Positions 19,544 through 28,020 of a stretch of 64,000 nucleotides of DNA are shown here, in pieces; position 1 is the first letter of the stretch, and every line of letters begins with the position of its first letter. The stretch spans positions 1 to 64,000 of the forward strand of contig NZ_QUET01000012.1 of NCBI RefSeq assembly GCF_003478445.1, read 5' to 3'. Position numbers and translations under genes: made by a program. The stretch comes from Roseburia sp. AM59-24XD. GTDB taxonomy: Bacteria > Bacillota > Clostridia > Lachnospirales > Lachnospiraceae. The notes under the pieces were generated by a model, which saw only the letters and a list, made by a program, of their open reading frames with translations, ran no database searches and was not told the origin of the DNA.

Positions 19544-19981
19544 TTAATGTTGTGCCATAAGATAATGCTTTATCTCATAGTCCTGATTGTCTGCAACAAG
19601 CTGTACACCCTTTCTGGTGCCTGCATTAATAATGAGTGGTGCCTTCAGATTCACCGATGTCTTCTGAACCTCCGGCGGAATCGTTGCCAGTACAAGAACC
19701 ACCAGATCATCCTCGCCGAACTCACCGAGTGATTTCATCAGCTCATCCTCCACCACCGGATCATAGTCGGACTTTACCTTCAGCGGATTCACGACCGGAA
19801 AGGCAAGTGACTTCTCTGTCGTGCACTGCAGCCATGAGAAAAACGGCTCTTTCTCACTCTCCGAATCGTACAGAATCGTATAGTCTTTGTACTCCTCAAA
19901 ACCGAATAATCCATGTTCAAAATGAACGATCTTCTTCTCGTCCATGTCGATCTCCCCAAAATATCTTGTATCAATTAACAT
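19544..19981 (-). CDS. fliW: Flagellar assembly factor FliW
   Basis: A 145-residue protein matching FliW: TRYFGEIDMDEKKIVHFEHG, LFGFEEYKDY, then SFVW-like FFSWLQC and LAFPVVNP, with a C-terminal VNLKAPLIIN strand. FliW binds either flagellin or CsrA. When flagellin is exported FliW is freed, sequesters CsrA and relieves repression of flagellin translation, a partner-switch circuit known from Bacillus. It is cotranscribed with csrA (12-bp gap) and lies 86 bp after flgL. The start at 19981 has AGAGGGTGAACT upstream. Confidence 0.95.
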   Translation of the reverse strand: MLIDTRYFGEIDMDEKKIVHFEHGLFGFEEYKDYTILYDSESEKEPFFSWLQCTTEKSLAFPVVNPLKVKSDYDPVVEDELMKSLGEFGEDDLVVLVLATIPPEVQKTSVNLKAPLIINAGTRKGVQLVADNQDYEIKHYLMAQH

Positions 19982-20067
19982 AGTTCACCCTCTTTTCTTT
20001 GTAAAATAATACCACGTCTCACTCCATTACCGGGCAATTTGCAACGATCTGCTTTCAGCCCATCATA

Positions 20068-21600
20068 TTAAATATAATCCAACAATGTATTGCCAAGGAT
20101 CTTTGATGTGGCTGTCAGAGCATACTGATGCAGATTGTCTGCCTGAGTCAGATTGATGTAGGCATCCGAAATATCAACATCCTCATTGTTGGAAAGCTGC
20201 TCTTCAACATCAACCTTCTGATCTGCAAGCTTATCGGATGTAAGCTTCAGACGATCATAGCGCGTACCGAGATCTGCCACTGCAACATTCAGCTTCTTCT
20301 GTGTTGTATCTACCATGGTCAGTCCCTTGCCAAACGCCTCGGTCATCACCGTGACACGAAGAGACTTCTCCGTCTCCAGCGACTCCTTATACGCATTGAG
20401 CTTCTCTAACTCATCCGGATCCGTGGTGTTGGCGATCATCTTGTCTGCATTCGCAATGCGGCTCTCCACCTCATCGACATCGGCGATCGCATTGCTCAGA
20501 TAATCGATCACACGGTAAATATCCGTATCAATCGCATCTCTCGCCTGTGTATTCACAGTCATATTCTGGCTGAAGTTTACTTCATACTTGATCTCCTGTC
20601 CATCCGGATCCGCGTATGTTGTCTCCTTCTTGGAAACCTTATTGTAGCTCTGACACTCGAAGTACATCTCCGGGCGTATATCGCTCTTGTCAAACTCCGT
20701 CTTGCAGTAATTTGCCTGGAAATCGGCCTGATTCTCCTGAATCTCTGTATAAACATTCTTGCCAATCAGCATCTCTCCGGTATCATAAAGATAAATGACC
20801 TCATCATCGCCAACCTCATAGGCATTCGCATCCGATGAAGCCCTTGTCACCGGGTTATAGACCTCCTCGACATTCTTTCCGTCAGCGCCCTTATAGCTTG
20901 TCGTCAGTGTCACATAATTTTCTGCTGCATCTTTGCCATCCTTGACAGAAGCATAGGAGACCGCGGAACAATTCTTATATGCAAGCTGAACTTTATAGAA
21001 GGATTTCTTCTCAATGGCAGCCATCTGGTCTGCATAATTCTGCGCATCTGCTCCTTTCTTGTACTCCACCGTACCGGTAACAACATTGACCGTTCCGATA
21101 TCTGTGTACTTGAAGTTCTCCTTGATGTCATATGCCAGATTCTTCGTGGATTCATCAAACAGAAGTGATGTGTCCGTACGATAACCGGTAAACACATATC
21201 TTCCGGAATAATCCGCATTTGCCTCATCCTCAAACACAGAGGAAACATATTGCTTTAATACGGATAATACGGAATTACGCTCGTCCTGCGCCAGATAGTC
21301 ATTGGCACCCTGATCAAGATATCCCTTCATGTTGACCAGAATGGAGTTGATATTCTTCATGGCAGACTCTGTCGTATCCATCCATGAAAGACCGTCCTCC
21401 ACGTTCTTCTCCACATACTGCTTGATCTGGGATATGGTACTACGGTACTTTAAGGAACGTACTGCCACCGTCGGATCATCCGATGGTCTCTGGATCTTTT
21501 TCTCGGAAGTAAACTGCTCCTCGTATTTCAAAAGACTGCTCTTGGCATTTCCAATATGCGTCTGCGCACTGTTGGATATCATTGAATTGGTTACTCTCAT
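20068..21600 (-). CDS. flgL: Flagellar hook-filament junction protein FlgL
   Basis: A 510-residue flagellin-like protein. The N-terminal D0/D1 region contains MRVTNSMISNSA, IQRPSDDPTVAVRSLKYRS and WMDTTESAMKNINSILVNMK. The C-terminal D0 helix ends with INLTQADNLHQYALTATSKI. It forms the second junction ring between hook and filament (HAP3). It is longer than the roughly 300-residue FlgL of many bacteria because of a central surface-exposed insertion (about 150-350), common in Lachnospiraceae. It lies 21 bp after the divergent flgK copy. The start has GGAGCG upstream. Confidence 0.92.
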   Translation of the reverse strand: MRVTNSMISNSAQTHIGNAKSSLLKYEEQFTSEKKIQRPSDDPTVAVRSLKYRSTISQIKQYVEKNVEDGLSWMDTTESAMKNINSILVNMKGYLDQGANDYLAQDERNSVLSVLKQYVSSVFEDEANADYSGRYVFTGYRTDTSLLFDESTKNLAYDIKENFKYTDIGTVNVVTGTVEYKKGADAQNYADQMAAIEKKSFYKVQLAYKNCSAVSYASVKDGKDAAENYVTLTTSYKGADGKNVEEVYNPVTRASSDANAYEVGDDEVIYLYDTGEMLIGKNVYTEIQENQADFQANYCKTEFDKSDIRPEMYFECQSYNKVSKKETTYADPDGQEIKYEVNFSQNMTVNTQARDAIDTDIYRVIDYLSNAIADVDEVESRIANADKMIANTTDPDELEKLNAYKESLETEKSLRVTVMTEAFGKGLTMVDTTQKKLNVAVADLGTRYDRLKLTSDKLADQKVDVEEQLSNNEDVDISDAYINLTQADNLHQYALTATSKILGNTLLDYI

Positions 21601-21621
21601 ATTTCACACGCTCCTTCTGTC

Positions 21622-23568
21622 TTATACACCTGTTGAATTGATCAGGCGGTCCAGTACCTCATTCATTACCGAAATGACACGATATTGATATTTCAAAAGA
21701 TTCTGATACTCGATCATGTTCTTTCCTTCTTCGTCTTCATCAACGCCGGACTTGGATAAACGGCGGTTCTCGACCCCATCCACAATATTCTTGGAATTGG
21801 TGGTGCAGTCATTGATCTTTGTACCATCGACACCGACTGCTGCCGTCATAATCGCAAGGAAGTTGGATGGCATTCCCTGCTTGAACATAGTATTATCCTC
21901 CCGCAGTGCCGAAAATCTGCTGAGATTATCAAAGGAAGCTACACCGGCATTGGCTTCCGTAGAAAACGCCAGCTTCTTTCCATCGCTCAACACATCCTCC
22001 GATACCTGTACATTTAATGCGGTCATGCTGTAGTAAGACAGCTTCTGTCCTTTCTGCGTCTTCGAAGAGAAGGTATAGACCACATCCGCGCCGGCAAGAC
22101 CCTTCTGTGCCTCGCCGTTCAGATAATAACAGCCCTCCGTCTTATTGTACAAAAGCTCTGCCATCTCATACTCTGTTCCATCCGCAAGCGGAGCCGCCAC
22201 GAAAAGATCACAGCCCTTTTCCTGATAAAGATCATATCCGGTATTCTGGATCTGATTGACATTGGCAGAGAAGGTACGCACAAACTCATTCAGCTGTGCC
22301 ATATAATAAGGAATGCCTCGAAATCCAACATCGTCTCCGATTGTGGAGGTAGTCTTGTCTCTGTTCAAGGCGGTTTCTAAATGACCACTCTGTCCTTCAT
22401 TTAACGACTTCTTTAAAGTAAATGTATATTCATAACTTCCATCGGCGCTGACAGATACCTCAAAGGAATCATATTCAAATTCATAATTGTAGATCTTAAG
22501 CTTTCCGTCGCTCTCCGGAATATTAAGCTTCGACAGATCCCAGGAGCTGTCACTGCATGCGCCGTCAGCCTGGGAAGCCTTCAGCGTGATCGTTCCCGCT
22601 TTTTGTGCAGAACCCTTTGTATATCCGGTCAGCGTTGCCGAAAAGTTCTCGGAATTATTACCGTCTCTCATCTCCAACAGTGCCTGCAGCTCTCCTCCGA
22701 GAATGCTGCTGCGCATATTGAAATCCTGTCCGTTCTTCCAGCGAAGTTCATAAAGACCATCGTAATCCGTCTGGTTGTCCTTGGTCGTTTTGGCCACAAG
22801 CTCGATCTGATTCGTCATATACGTATCGACAAGTACACTGTCACCGATAAATACAAGAAATTCTTCTGTGCCCTGTCCGTCTTTCGGGACAGATGTTTCG
22901 ACCTCCACATCAACCAGAGCAGAAAGATCATCAATCACCTTTGCTCTCTGGTCTCTCAGATCGTTTGCAGAACCACCATTTACCTCCAGTGTATTGATCT
23001 GCTTATTCAGGGAAGCAATCTGTCCGGCATAGGAATTGATCTTGTCCACGGCGCTTTTCACCTGTGCATTGATCTCCTTCTGTGCCGTCTGCAGATTATC
23101 GGCTGTCTCACGGATAAAATTCATCAGCGTATCGGCGGATCCGGATACCTGACGACGCATCGTGGTATCAGATGCATCTGTTGTCTGCTGCGTCACGGTC
23201 TTAAAGAAATCATCCAGTGCATTGGTAATACCGCCGGACTCTGCATCCTTTGAATAAAGATATCCCTGAATATCCTGCAGATAATGATCTAACGTACTGT
23301 ATCTTCCATAAACCGAATTGCTCTTACGGTACTTATAGTCATAGTAATCATCACGGCTGCTGACAATATCCATAACCTCCACACCGGTACCAAGCATACC
23401 GTATGAAGTGCGCAGACTCAGCGGAATCCCTGCCTTCTGCTCAACAGACTGCTTACTGTATCCCTTGGTGTTGCGGTTGGAAATGTTATGCGCCGTTGTA
23501 TTTAAGCCCATGTTATAGGCATTCATGCCCGATGTCGCTATATTTAATCCAAAAAATGTAGATGGCAT
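21622..23568 (-). CDS. flgK: FlgK-like hook-associated protein, divergent second copy
   Basis: A 648-residue axial protein. The N terminus (LNIATSGMNAYNMGLNTTAH, then NISNRNTKGYSKQ) is the flagellar rod/hook motif, followed by FlgK-type D1 sequence (DDYYDYKYRKSN, GSADTLMNFIRETADNLQ, LNKQINTLEVNGGSANDLRDQR). The C-terminal helix ends YQNLLKYQYRVISVMNEVLD. It differs clearly from the canonical FlgK encoded 11 bp upstream, sharing fold-defining motifs rather than close identity. It may form a second junction ring or substitute under some conditions, which is an inference. The start has AGGAGG eight bases upstream. Confidence 0.88.
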   Translation of the reverse strand: MPSTFFGLNIATSGMNAYNMGLNTTAHNISNRNTKGYSKQSVEQKAGIPLSLRTSYGMLGTGVEVMDIVSSRDDYYDYKYRKSNSVYGRYSTLDHYLQDIQGYLYSKDAESGGITNALDDFFKTVTQQTTDASDTTMRRQVSGSADTLMNFIRETADNLQTAQKEINAQVKSAVDKINSYAGQIASLNKQINTLEVNGGSANDLRDQRAKVIDDLSALVDVEVETSVPKDGQGTEEFLVFIGDSVLVDTYMTNQIELVAKTTKDNQTDYDGLYELRWKNGQDFNMRSSILGGELQALLEMRDGNNSENFSATLTGYTKGSAQKAGTITLKASQADGACSDSSWDLSKLNIPESDGKLKIYNYEFEYDSFEVSVSADGSYEYTFTLKKSLNEGQSGHLETALNRDKTTSTIGDDVGFRGIPYYMAQLNEFVRTFSANVNQIQNTGYDLYQEKGCDLFVAAPLADGTEYEMAELLYNKTEGCYYLNGEAQKGLAGADVVYTFSSKTQKGQKLSYYSMTALNVQVSEDVLSDGKKLAFSTEANAGVASFDNLSRFSALREDNTMFKQGMPSNFLAIMTAAVGVDGTKINDCTTNSKNIVDGVENRRLSKSGVDEDEEGKNMIEYQNLLKYQYRVISVMNEVLDRLINSTGV

Positions 23569-23578
23569 ATTCTTCCTC

Positions 23579-25495
23579 CTATCCGAGTCGTTCGATCAGC
23601 GTCTCTAACATACTGTCGATGGTATTAATATAACGGGACGCCGCATTGTATGCATGCTGATACTTCATCATATTGACAAGCTCCTCATCCGAGGAAACAC
23701 CGGCCACCTGCTGCCTCTTGTCCTCTATGCTCTCCGCCAGAGACGTCTGGTAATCGACCATGTTATTCCAGTCGTTTCCGCGAATGCCAAGACCACCGAT
23801 CATATTGGTGTAATAATCGTCGAAATTGTAGGATGCCTGTGAGTTCGGATCAAGAACTCCCAGATCCTCATCCCAGGAATGTAAAAGATCCTGAAACAGA
23901 TTCTGTCCGAATGCATACGCTCCATCCAGTCCCAGCTCCGGATTCGCCTTAACCTCCAGCAGGGAGTAATCGGCGGTCAGCTCCTTGTTGATCACCATAC
24001 TGTTAAGCGTGTACATCCAGTCGATATCGCTTTCATTCTCTTCATTATACAGATACAATGTATATGTCTCATTGCCGTCCGCATCTACGGTCTTTTGTGC
24101 CAGTGGAATATCGTTGCCGTCCGCATCCTTTCCATAAATCTGTCCGTTCAGGGTAATCTTCTGATAACGGTCGATCTGACCTCTTGAAAATACCTCTGTG
24201 CCGATTGTCTCATGATCATCCGCTCCGACCGGACAATTGATCACATCCAACACCTTGTACTTTCCGCCGGTAAGCTTTGTCATATCAAAGGCTTCCCCGT
24301 CTGCAGTCGTACCTGTCGTTACTGTACCAAGATTCACTTGATTGCCCTTAATCTCGATATTGGGCGCAAATGCATCATTGATCTTTGTCACAACATTATG
24401 GATCAGACGGTCAAACTGTGCCTGGATCTGCGTAATGATCGAATTGCCCGTTGTATTATTGTAAGCGGAAACCGCCGCCTCGTATTTATTCTGTGCAACC
24501 TTGTATGCGGTCTCGTCAAACACACCCTTGTTGTCAATGAAATCCTCTTTCTGCGGCTGATCCGGAATATCCGAGTAGTTAGCGATTTTAAGACCTCTTG
24601 CCGTCAAGATACCACGCAGAGAGCCGACATCAGTCTTTCGCTCCGTGGAATATGCCTCTGAGGTATCAAACGCATCACCATATCCGTTATCCATCCAGCG
24701 CACCGTGTAGAAGCCATTCTCCGGAATCTTCTCACAGCCAAGATGATAGCTGACTCCCGCATCCACAAACAATGCATTCTCGATATACACCTGAATGCTG
24801 CCCTTCTCATCCTCCTGATAATTGAAGTTCGTGTAGGTTGCCAGCTCATCCAGAAGAAGGTTTCTTGCATCACGGTAATCGTTGGCATTCTCCACGCCGC
24901 CTGCCTCGATCTTCGCAATCTCCTTATTGTAATAAGCAATTGTCTCGCCAATCGTATTGATCCGGTCGACCTGATCACTGATCTCCTTATTCAGACTGAC
25001 CTGATATGTATTGAGCTGGGTGTAGATGTTCTGTGCCGTCTCCAGGAAAGACTCTGCCGTTGAAACAAAAAGCCGTCTCTTGGTGATGTCCTCCGGATTG
25101 TTTGCCATCTCCTGCATCACATTCCACAGAGACTGGAGATTATTACGAAACTCCATGCCCTCCGTCTCGCCGAAAATATCCTCGATCTCTCCAGATGTCT
25201 CTGACAACTTCTCGTAAAATGCCTTACGTCCTGTTTCCAGATGGTACTCCTTGTCCAGAAACGCATCCCTGATCTGGCGGATGGCAGAAACGGTTGTTCC
25301 AAGTCCCGTCTGGATCTGTGAGCCATCGACTGCCACCTTGACATTCTGGTAATAACGATCCGTCTGTATATTCTGCTGTCTCGTATATCCCTTTGTCTTG
25401 ACATTGGCAAGATTATGGGATGTGGTATTTAATCCCGACTGGGCTGTGTGAAGCCCAGACACACCGGTATTAAAGCTGGTAAATAAGCTTCCCAT
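23579..25495 (-). CDS. flgK: Flagellar hook-associated protein FlgK (HAP1)
   Basis: A 638-residue protein with the canonical FlgK ends. The N terminus has NTGVSGLHTAQSGLNTTSHN and LANVKTKGYTRQQ. The C terminus has VNMMKYQHAYNAASRYINTI then DSMLETLIERLG. The D1 region includes FGETEGMEFRNNLQSLWN and the NYRDARNLLLDELATYTNF stretch. It sits at the hook tip, exported through the flagellar gate with FlgN as chaperone, whose gene lies 118 bp upstream. The start has GAAAGG then GCAGGT ahead of it. Confidence 0.93.
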   Translation of the reverse strand: MGSLFTSFNTGVSGLHTAQSGLNTTSHNLANVKTKGYTRQQNIQTDRYYQNVKVAVDGSQIQTGLGTTVSAIRQIRDAFLDKEYHLETGRKAFYEKLSETSGEIEDIFGETEGMEFRNNLQSLWNVMQEMANNPEDITKRRLFVSTAESFLETAQNIYTQLNTYQVSLNKEISDQVDRINTIGETIAYYNKEIAKIEAGGVENANDYRDARNLLLDELATYTNFNYQEDEKGSIQVYIENALFVDAGVSYHLGCEKIPENGFYTVRWMDNGYGDAFDTSEAYSTERKTDVGSLRGILTARGLKIANYSDIPDQPQKEDFIDNKGVFDETAYKVAQNKYEAAVSAYNNTTGNSIITQIQAQFDRLIHNVVTKINDAFAPNIEIKGNQVNLGTVTTGTTADGEAFDMTKLTGGKYKVLDVINCPVGADDHETIGTEVFSRGQIDRYQKITLNGQIYGKDADGNDIPLAQKTVDADGNETYTLYLYNEENESDIDWMYTLNSMVINKELTADYSLLEVKANPELGLDGAYAFGQNLFQDLLHSWDEDLGVLDPNSQASYNFDDYYTNMIGGLGIRGNDWNNMVDYQTSLAESIEDKRQQVAGVSSDEELVNMMKYQHAYNAASRYINTIDSMLETLIERLG

Positions 25496-25584
25496 ACGAT
25501 TACCTGCACCTTTCTATCTCTATCTTAAATTCTCCCTTATAAATGGAAAAAGCGAATGCCTCCAGCGCCCAAAATCATTGGTCT

Positions 25585-25606
25585 GAACCAGCGAAAGTGC
25601 TGGTTC
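25585..25606 (-). other. Hairpin in the flgN-flgK gap
   Basis: A perfect 8-bp stem (GAACCAGC with GCTGGTTC) with a 6-nt loop lies just after the flgN stop. There is no U-tract, so it looks like a transcript-stability or processing element rather than a terminator. Confidence 0.45.
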
Positions 25607-25613
25607 GGAATAA

Positions 25614-26129
25614 TTACTGCTTGGCATCAAAAGCGCCCGGCCCCATATCGATCCCGTAGCTGCTTGACGCATTGCGGTTGTAATTATTGCTCCCCGGTGA
25701 CATCCGTGTACTTTGAATAAAATTCATATTGAATTCAATCATTTCAAGGGAATTTTCGATTAATTCTTTATTGCGCTGATTGACATTGACAAGCTGCTGC
25801 ATCACCGGCTTCAGTGAATCATGAAGCTCGCTGAGCCGTTTCTTCTCTGCAGGCTGCCTCGCCATCAGCTTTGCCAGTGTTGTAAGATCCAGTTCCTTTG
25901 GATCCCTGTTTAAAACAACACCGATATCCGCGATGATCTTCTCCCGCTTCCTGTCTGCTGCGTATGCCGCATCCAGCAGGCTCTGCTCCTCGTCCGTAAT
26001 CTTCTGAAGCTCCGGCAGATCCTCCCTGATCAATATTGCCGTCTTACGCTCGGAGATAGGGATCAGCTTCTCGTAGATCTCCTTCTCCTGTCCGAGAACA
26101 GTAATCAATTCTTCCATTAAACTCGCCAA
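25614..26129 (-). CDS. flgN: Flagellar export chaperone FlgN
   Basis: A 171-residue, mostly alpha-helical protein matching FlgN: an N-terminal LMEELITVLGQEKEIYEKL helix, a central EEQSLLDAAYAADRKREKII helix, and the C-terminal amphipathic helix ELIENSLEMIEFNMNFI that binds FlgK/FlgL. A disordered Asn/Ser-rich tail follows. It keeps the junction proteins export-competent. The start at 26129 is TTG with GAGG seven bases upstream. An ATG four codons later (26117) lacks a good site. It lies 19 bp after flgM. Confidence 0.9.
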   Translation of the reverse strand: MASLMEELITVLGQEKEIYEKLIPISERKTAILIREDLPELQKITDEEQSLLDAAYAADRKREKIIADIGVVLNRDPKELDLTTLAKLMARQPAEKKRLSELHDSLKPVMQQLVNVNQRNKELIENSLEMIEFNMNFIQSTRMSPGSNNYNRNASSSYGIDMGPGAFDAKQ

Positions 26130-26148
26130 TGGGTTACCTCATTCCTCA

Positions 26149-26427
26149 TCAGATGCTAGAATCAAAAAACTTGCTCACAACAGAATCTGCAATCTCCTGA
26201 GCAGACACATTGTAGCTGCCGGATGCAATCTGTTCCTTTAATGCTGCAACCTTCTCCTCTCTGATGTCAGGAGCTGCTGCAAGTGCCTTCTTCGCAGTCT
26301 GGTAATCCTTGCCTTTGCTGGATACCGTAAACTGATCCCTTACAGTGGTTTCGCTTTTCTTTGCGACCTTCTGCGGTCTGGATGCCTGATAAATCTGACT
26401 GACCTGATTATATGCATCAATTCTCAT
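26149..26427 (-). CDS. flgM: Anti-sigma-28 factor FlgM
   Basis: A 92-residue protein with a disordered N terminus and the conserved C-terminal sigma-binding helices: IREEKVAALKEQIASGSYNV and SAQEIADSVVSKF. FlgM holds the flagellar sigma factor inactive until the hook is complete and FlgM is exported. I start at the ATG at 26427, eight bases after AGGTGG, rather than the upstream GTG. It is the first gene of the flgM-flgN-flgK-flgK-flgL-fliW-csrA unit and is itself preceded by a sigma-28-type promoter, giving the usual negative feedback. Confidence 0.92.
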   Translation of the reverse strand: MRIDAYNQVSQIYQASRPQKVAKKSETTVRDQFTVSSKGKDYQTAKKALAAAPDIREEKVAALKEQIASGSYNVSAQEIADSVVSKFFDSSI

Positions 26428-26472
26428 AAATATCACCACCTAAATTTATACATTTTCATGATCTCTATATGT

Positions 26473-26499
26473 GTATCGGAGTTTTTTGCAAAAAATTTA
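26473..26499 (-). promoter_or_regulatory. Sigma-28 promoter of the flgM operon
   Basis: Reading minus: TAAATTTT (26492-26499), an 11-base spacer, TCCGATAC (26473-26480). Consensus is TAAAGTTT-N11-GCCGATAA, so 13 of 16 positions agree and spacing is exact. The -35 element overlaps the distal arm of the terminator of the upstream gene. Confidence 0.72.
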
Positions 26500-26528
26500 A
26501 CACCTTTTTGAAAAAAGGTGTTAAATTT
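26493..26528 (-). terminator. Terminator after lysA, overlapping the flgM promoter
   Basis: A 16-bp perfect stem (AAATTTAACACCTTTT with its complement) with a 4-nt loop lies 27 bp past the lysA stop. The short T run after it on the minus strand is interrupted by GC. The outer arm doubles as the -35 element of the flgM promoter. Confidence 0.7.
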
Positions 26529-26555
26529 GAAACATTATTCCATTGGAATATGATC

Positions 26556-27812
26556 TTATTTCAGAATATCACAGAAATCAAAAGTTGCAAAATAGTCAGC
26601 CGGCGTTTCTGCACGACGGATCATCTGCACACTTCCATCTTCCTTCAGAAGAAGCTCTGCAGAACGAAGGCGTCCATTGTAGTTATATCCCATTGCAAAG
26701 CCATGTGCTCCTGCATCATGGATAAACAGATAATCACCCATGTCGATCTTCGGAAGCATACGGTCAATGGCAAACTTATCATTGTTCTCGCACAGAGATC
26801 CCGTTACATCATACTTGTGATCGCATGGTGCATCTTCCTTTCCGAGTACGGTAATATGATGATATGCACCATACATTGCCGGACGCATCAGATTTGCCGC
26901 ACAGGCATCTACACCAATATATTCCTTATAGATATGCTTCTCATGAATCGCCTTTGTTACAAGACCTCCATAAGGTGCCAGCATGAAACGACCAAGCTCG
27001 GTAAAGATCGCAGCATCACCAAGACCTGCCGGAACCATGATCTCCTCAAACTTCTGACGCACACCGTCGCCGATGATCTCGATATTATTTGGCTCCTTAT
27101 CCGGTGTATATGGAATACCTACACCGCCGGAAAGATTGATAAATGCAATATCTACACCGGTCTTTTCCTTTAACTCAACAGCAAGCTCAAACAGAATACC
27201 TGCCAATGTCGGATAATAATCGTTGGATACGGTATTGCTGGCAAGGAAAGAATGGATACCAAAACGCTTTGCGCCAAGCTCCTTCAGACGCTTAAATGCC
27301 TCGATCATCTGCTCCTTTGTCATACCGTACTTGGCATCTCCCGGGTTATCCATGATATCTGTTCCAAGTTGGAATACTCCACCCGGATTATAACGGCAAC
27401 AGATCGTCTCAGGAATGCCTGCACAGTCCTTCAGGAAATCAATATGTGTAATATCATCCAGATTGATAAATGCACCAAGCTGCTTTGCCTTTACATATTC
27501 TTCTGCCGGTGTCACATTGGAAGAAAACATAATGTCACTGCCTGAAAAACCGCACTTTTCAGACATCATCAATTCTGTCAGGGATGAACAGTCAACGCCA
27601 CAGCCTTCCTCCTGAAGAACCTTCAGAATGAACGGATTCGGTGTTGCCTTTACCGCAAAGTACTCTCTGTAGCCTTTATTCCATGCAAATGCTGCCTTAA
27701 GGCGTCTTGCATTCTCTCTGATCCCCTTTTCATCATAAATATGGAAAGGGGTCGGATATGTCTTTGCAATCTCCTCGACCTGTTCCTTCGTCACAAATGG
27801 TATCTTTTTCAT
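26556..27812 (-). CDS. lysA: Diaminopimelate decarboxylase
   Basis: A 418-residue PLP-dependent fold-III decarboxylase. The PLP lysine lies in YFAVKATPNP. Other family marks are CGVDCSSLTELMM, IMFSSNVTPAEE, CRYNPGG, GIHSF, INLSGGVGIPY, ELGRFM and the second-subunit cysteine in VTGSLCENNDKF. It converts meso-diaminopimelate to lysine and CO2, the last step of lysine synthesis. Length and motifs suit LysA better than ornithine or carboxynorspermidine decarboxylases, although the enzyme belongs to a divergent subgroup. It is monocistronic, divergent from the topoisomerase genes and closed by its own terminator. The start has AAGGAAGG upstream. Confidence 0.87.
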   Translation of the reverse strand: MKKIPFVTKEQVEEIAKTYPTPFHIYDEKGIRENARRLKAAFAWNKGYREYFAVKATPNPFILKVLQEEGCGVDCSSLTELMMSEKCGFSGSDIMFSSNVTPAEEYVKAKQLGAFINLDDITHIDFLKDCAGIPETICCRYNPGGVFQLGTDIMDNPGDAKYGMTKEQMIEAFKRLKELGAKRFGIHSFLASNTVSNDYYPTLAGILFELAVELKEKTGVDIAFINLSGGVGIPYTPDKEPNNIEIIGDGVRQKFEEIMVPAGLGDAAIFTELGRFMLAPYGGLVTKAIHEKHIYKEYIGVDACAANLMRPAMYGAYHHITVLGKEDAPCDHKYDVTGSLCENNDKFAIDRMLPKIDMGDYLFIHDAGAHGFAMGYNYNGRLRSAELLLKEDGSVQMIRRAETPADYFATFDFCDILK

Positions 27813-27889
27813 CCGTAAAACTTCCTTCCTTTATATAATTGCACGCTTAACAAACACGGAGAAGCATTTCATTCATGCTCCCGCATCAT

Positions 27890-27918
27890 AATATACCAAA
27901 AACATTCTCCGCTTGCAA
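27890..27918 (-). promoter_or_regulatory. Sigma-A-type promoter of lysA
   Basis: Reading minus, TTGCAA, a 17-base spacer and TATATT lie about 80 bp ahead of the lysA start. The 77-nt leader shows no lysine riboswitch. Confidence 0.45.
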
Positions 27919-28020
27919 GATAAAACACGGGCGGATCATGCGTTTTGTTGCTTTTTTTTCATTTTTATGGTATGGTGGATGACGAATGTATGTTTGCACG
28001 AAACAGAAAAGGAGTACAGT

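Noticed and set aside
22603..23253. 216-codon plus-strand frame opposite the second flgK
   Set aside because: Antisense shadow with abnormal Cys/His/Ile content and no Shine-Dalgarno.
25496..25613. CsrA-binding leader ahead of flgK, with GGA triplets in small loops
   Set aside because: GGA occurs, but no consistent stem-loop presenting ANGGA at two sites near the Shine-Dalgarno could be built by eye.
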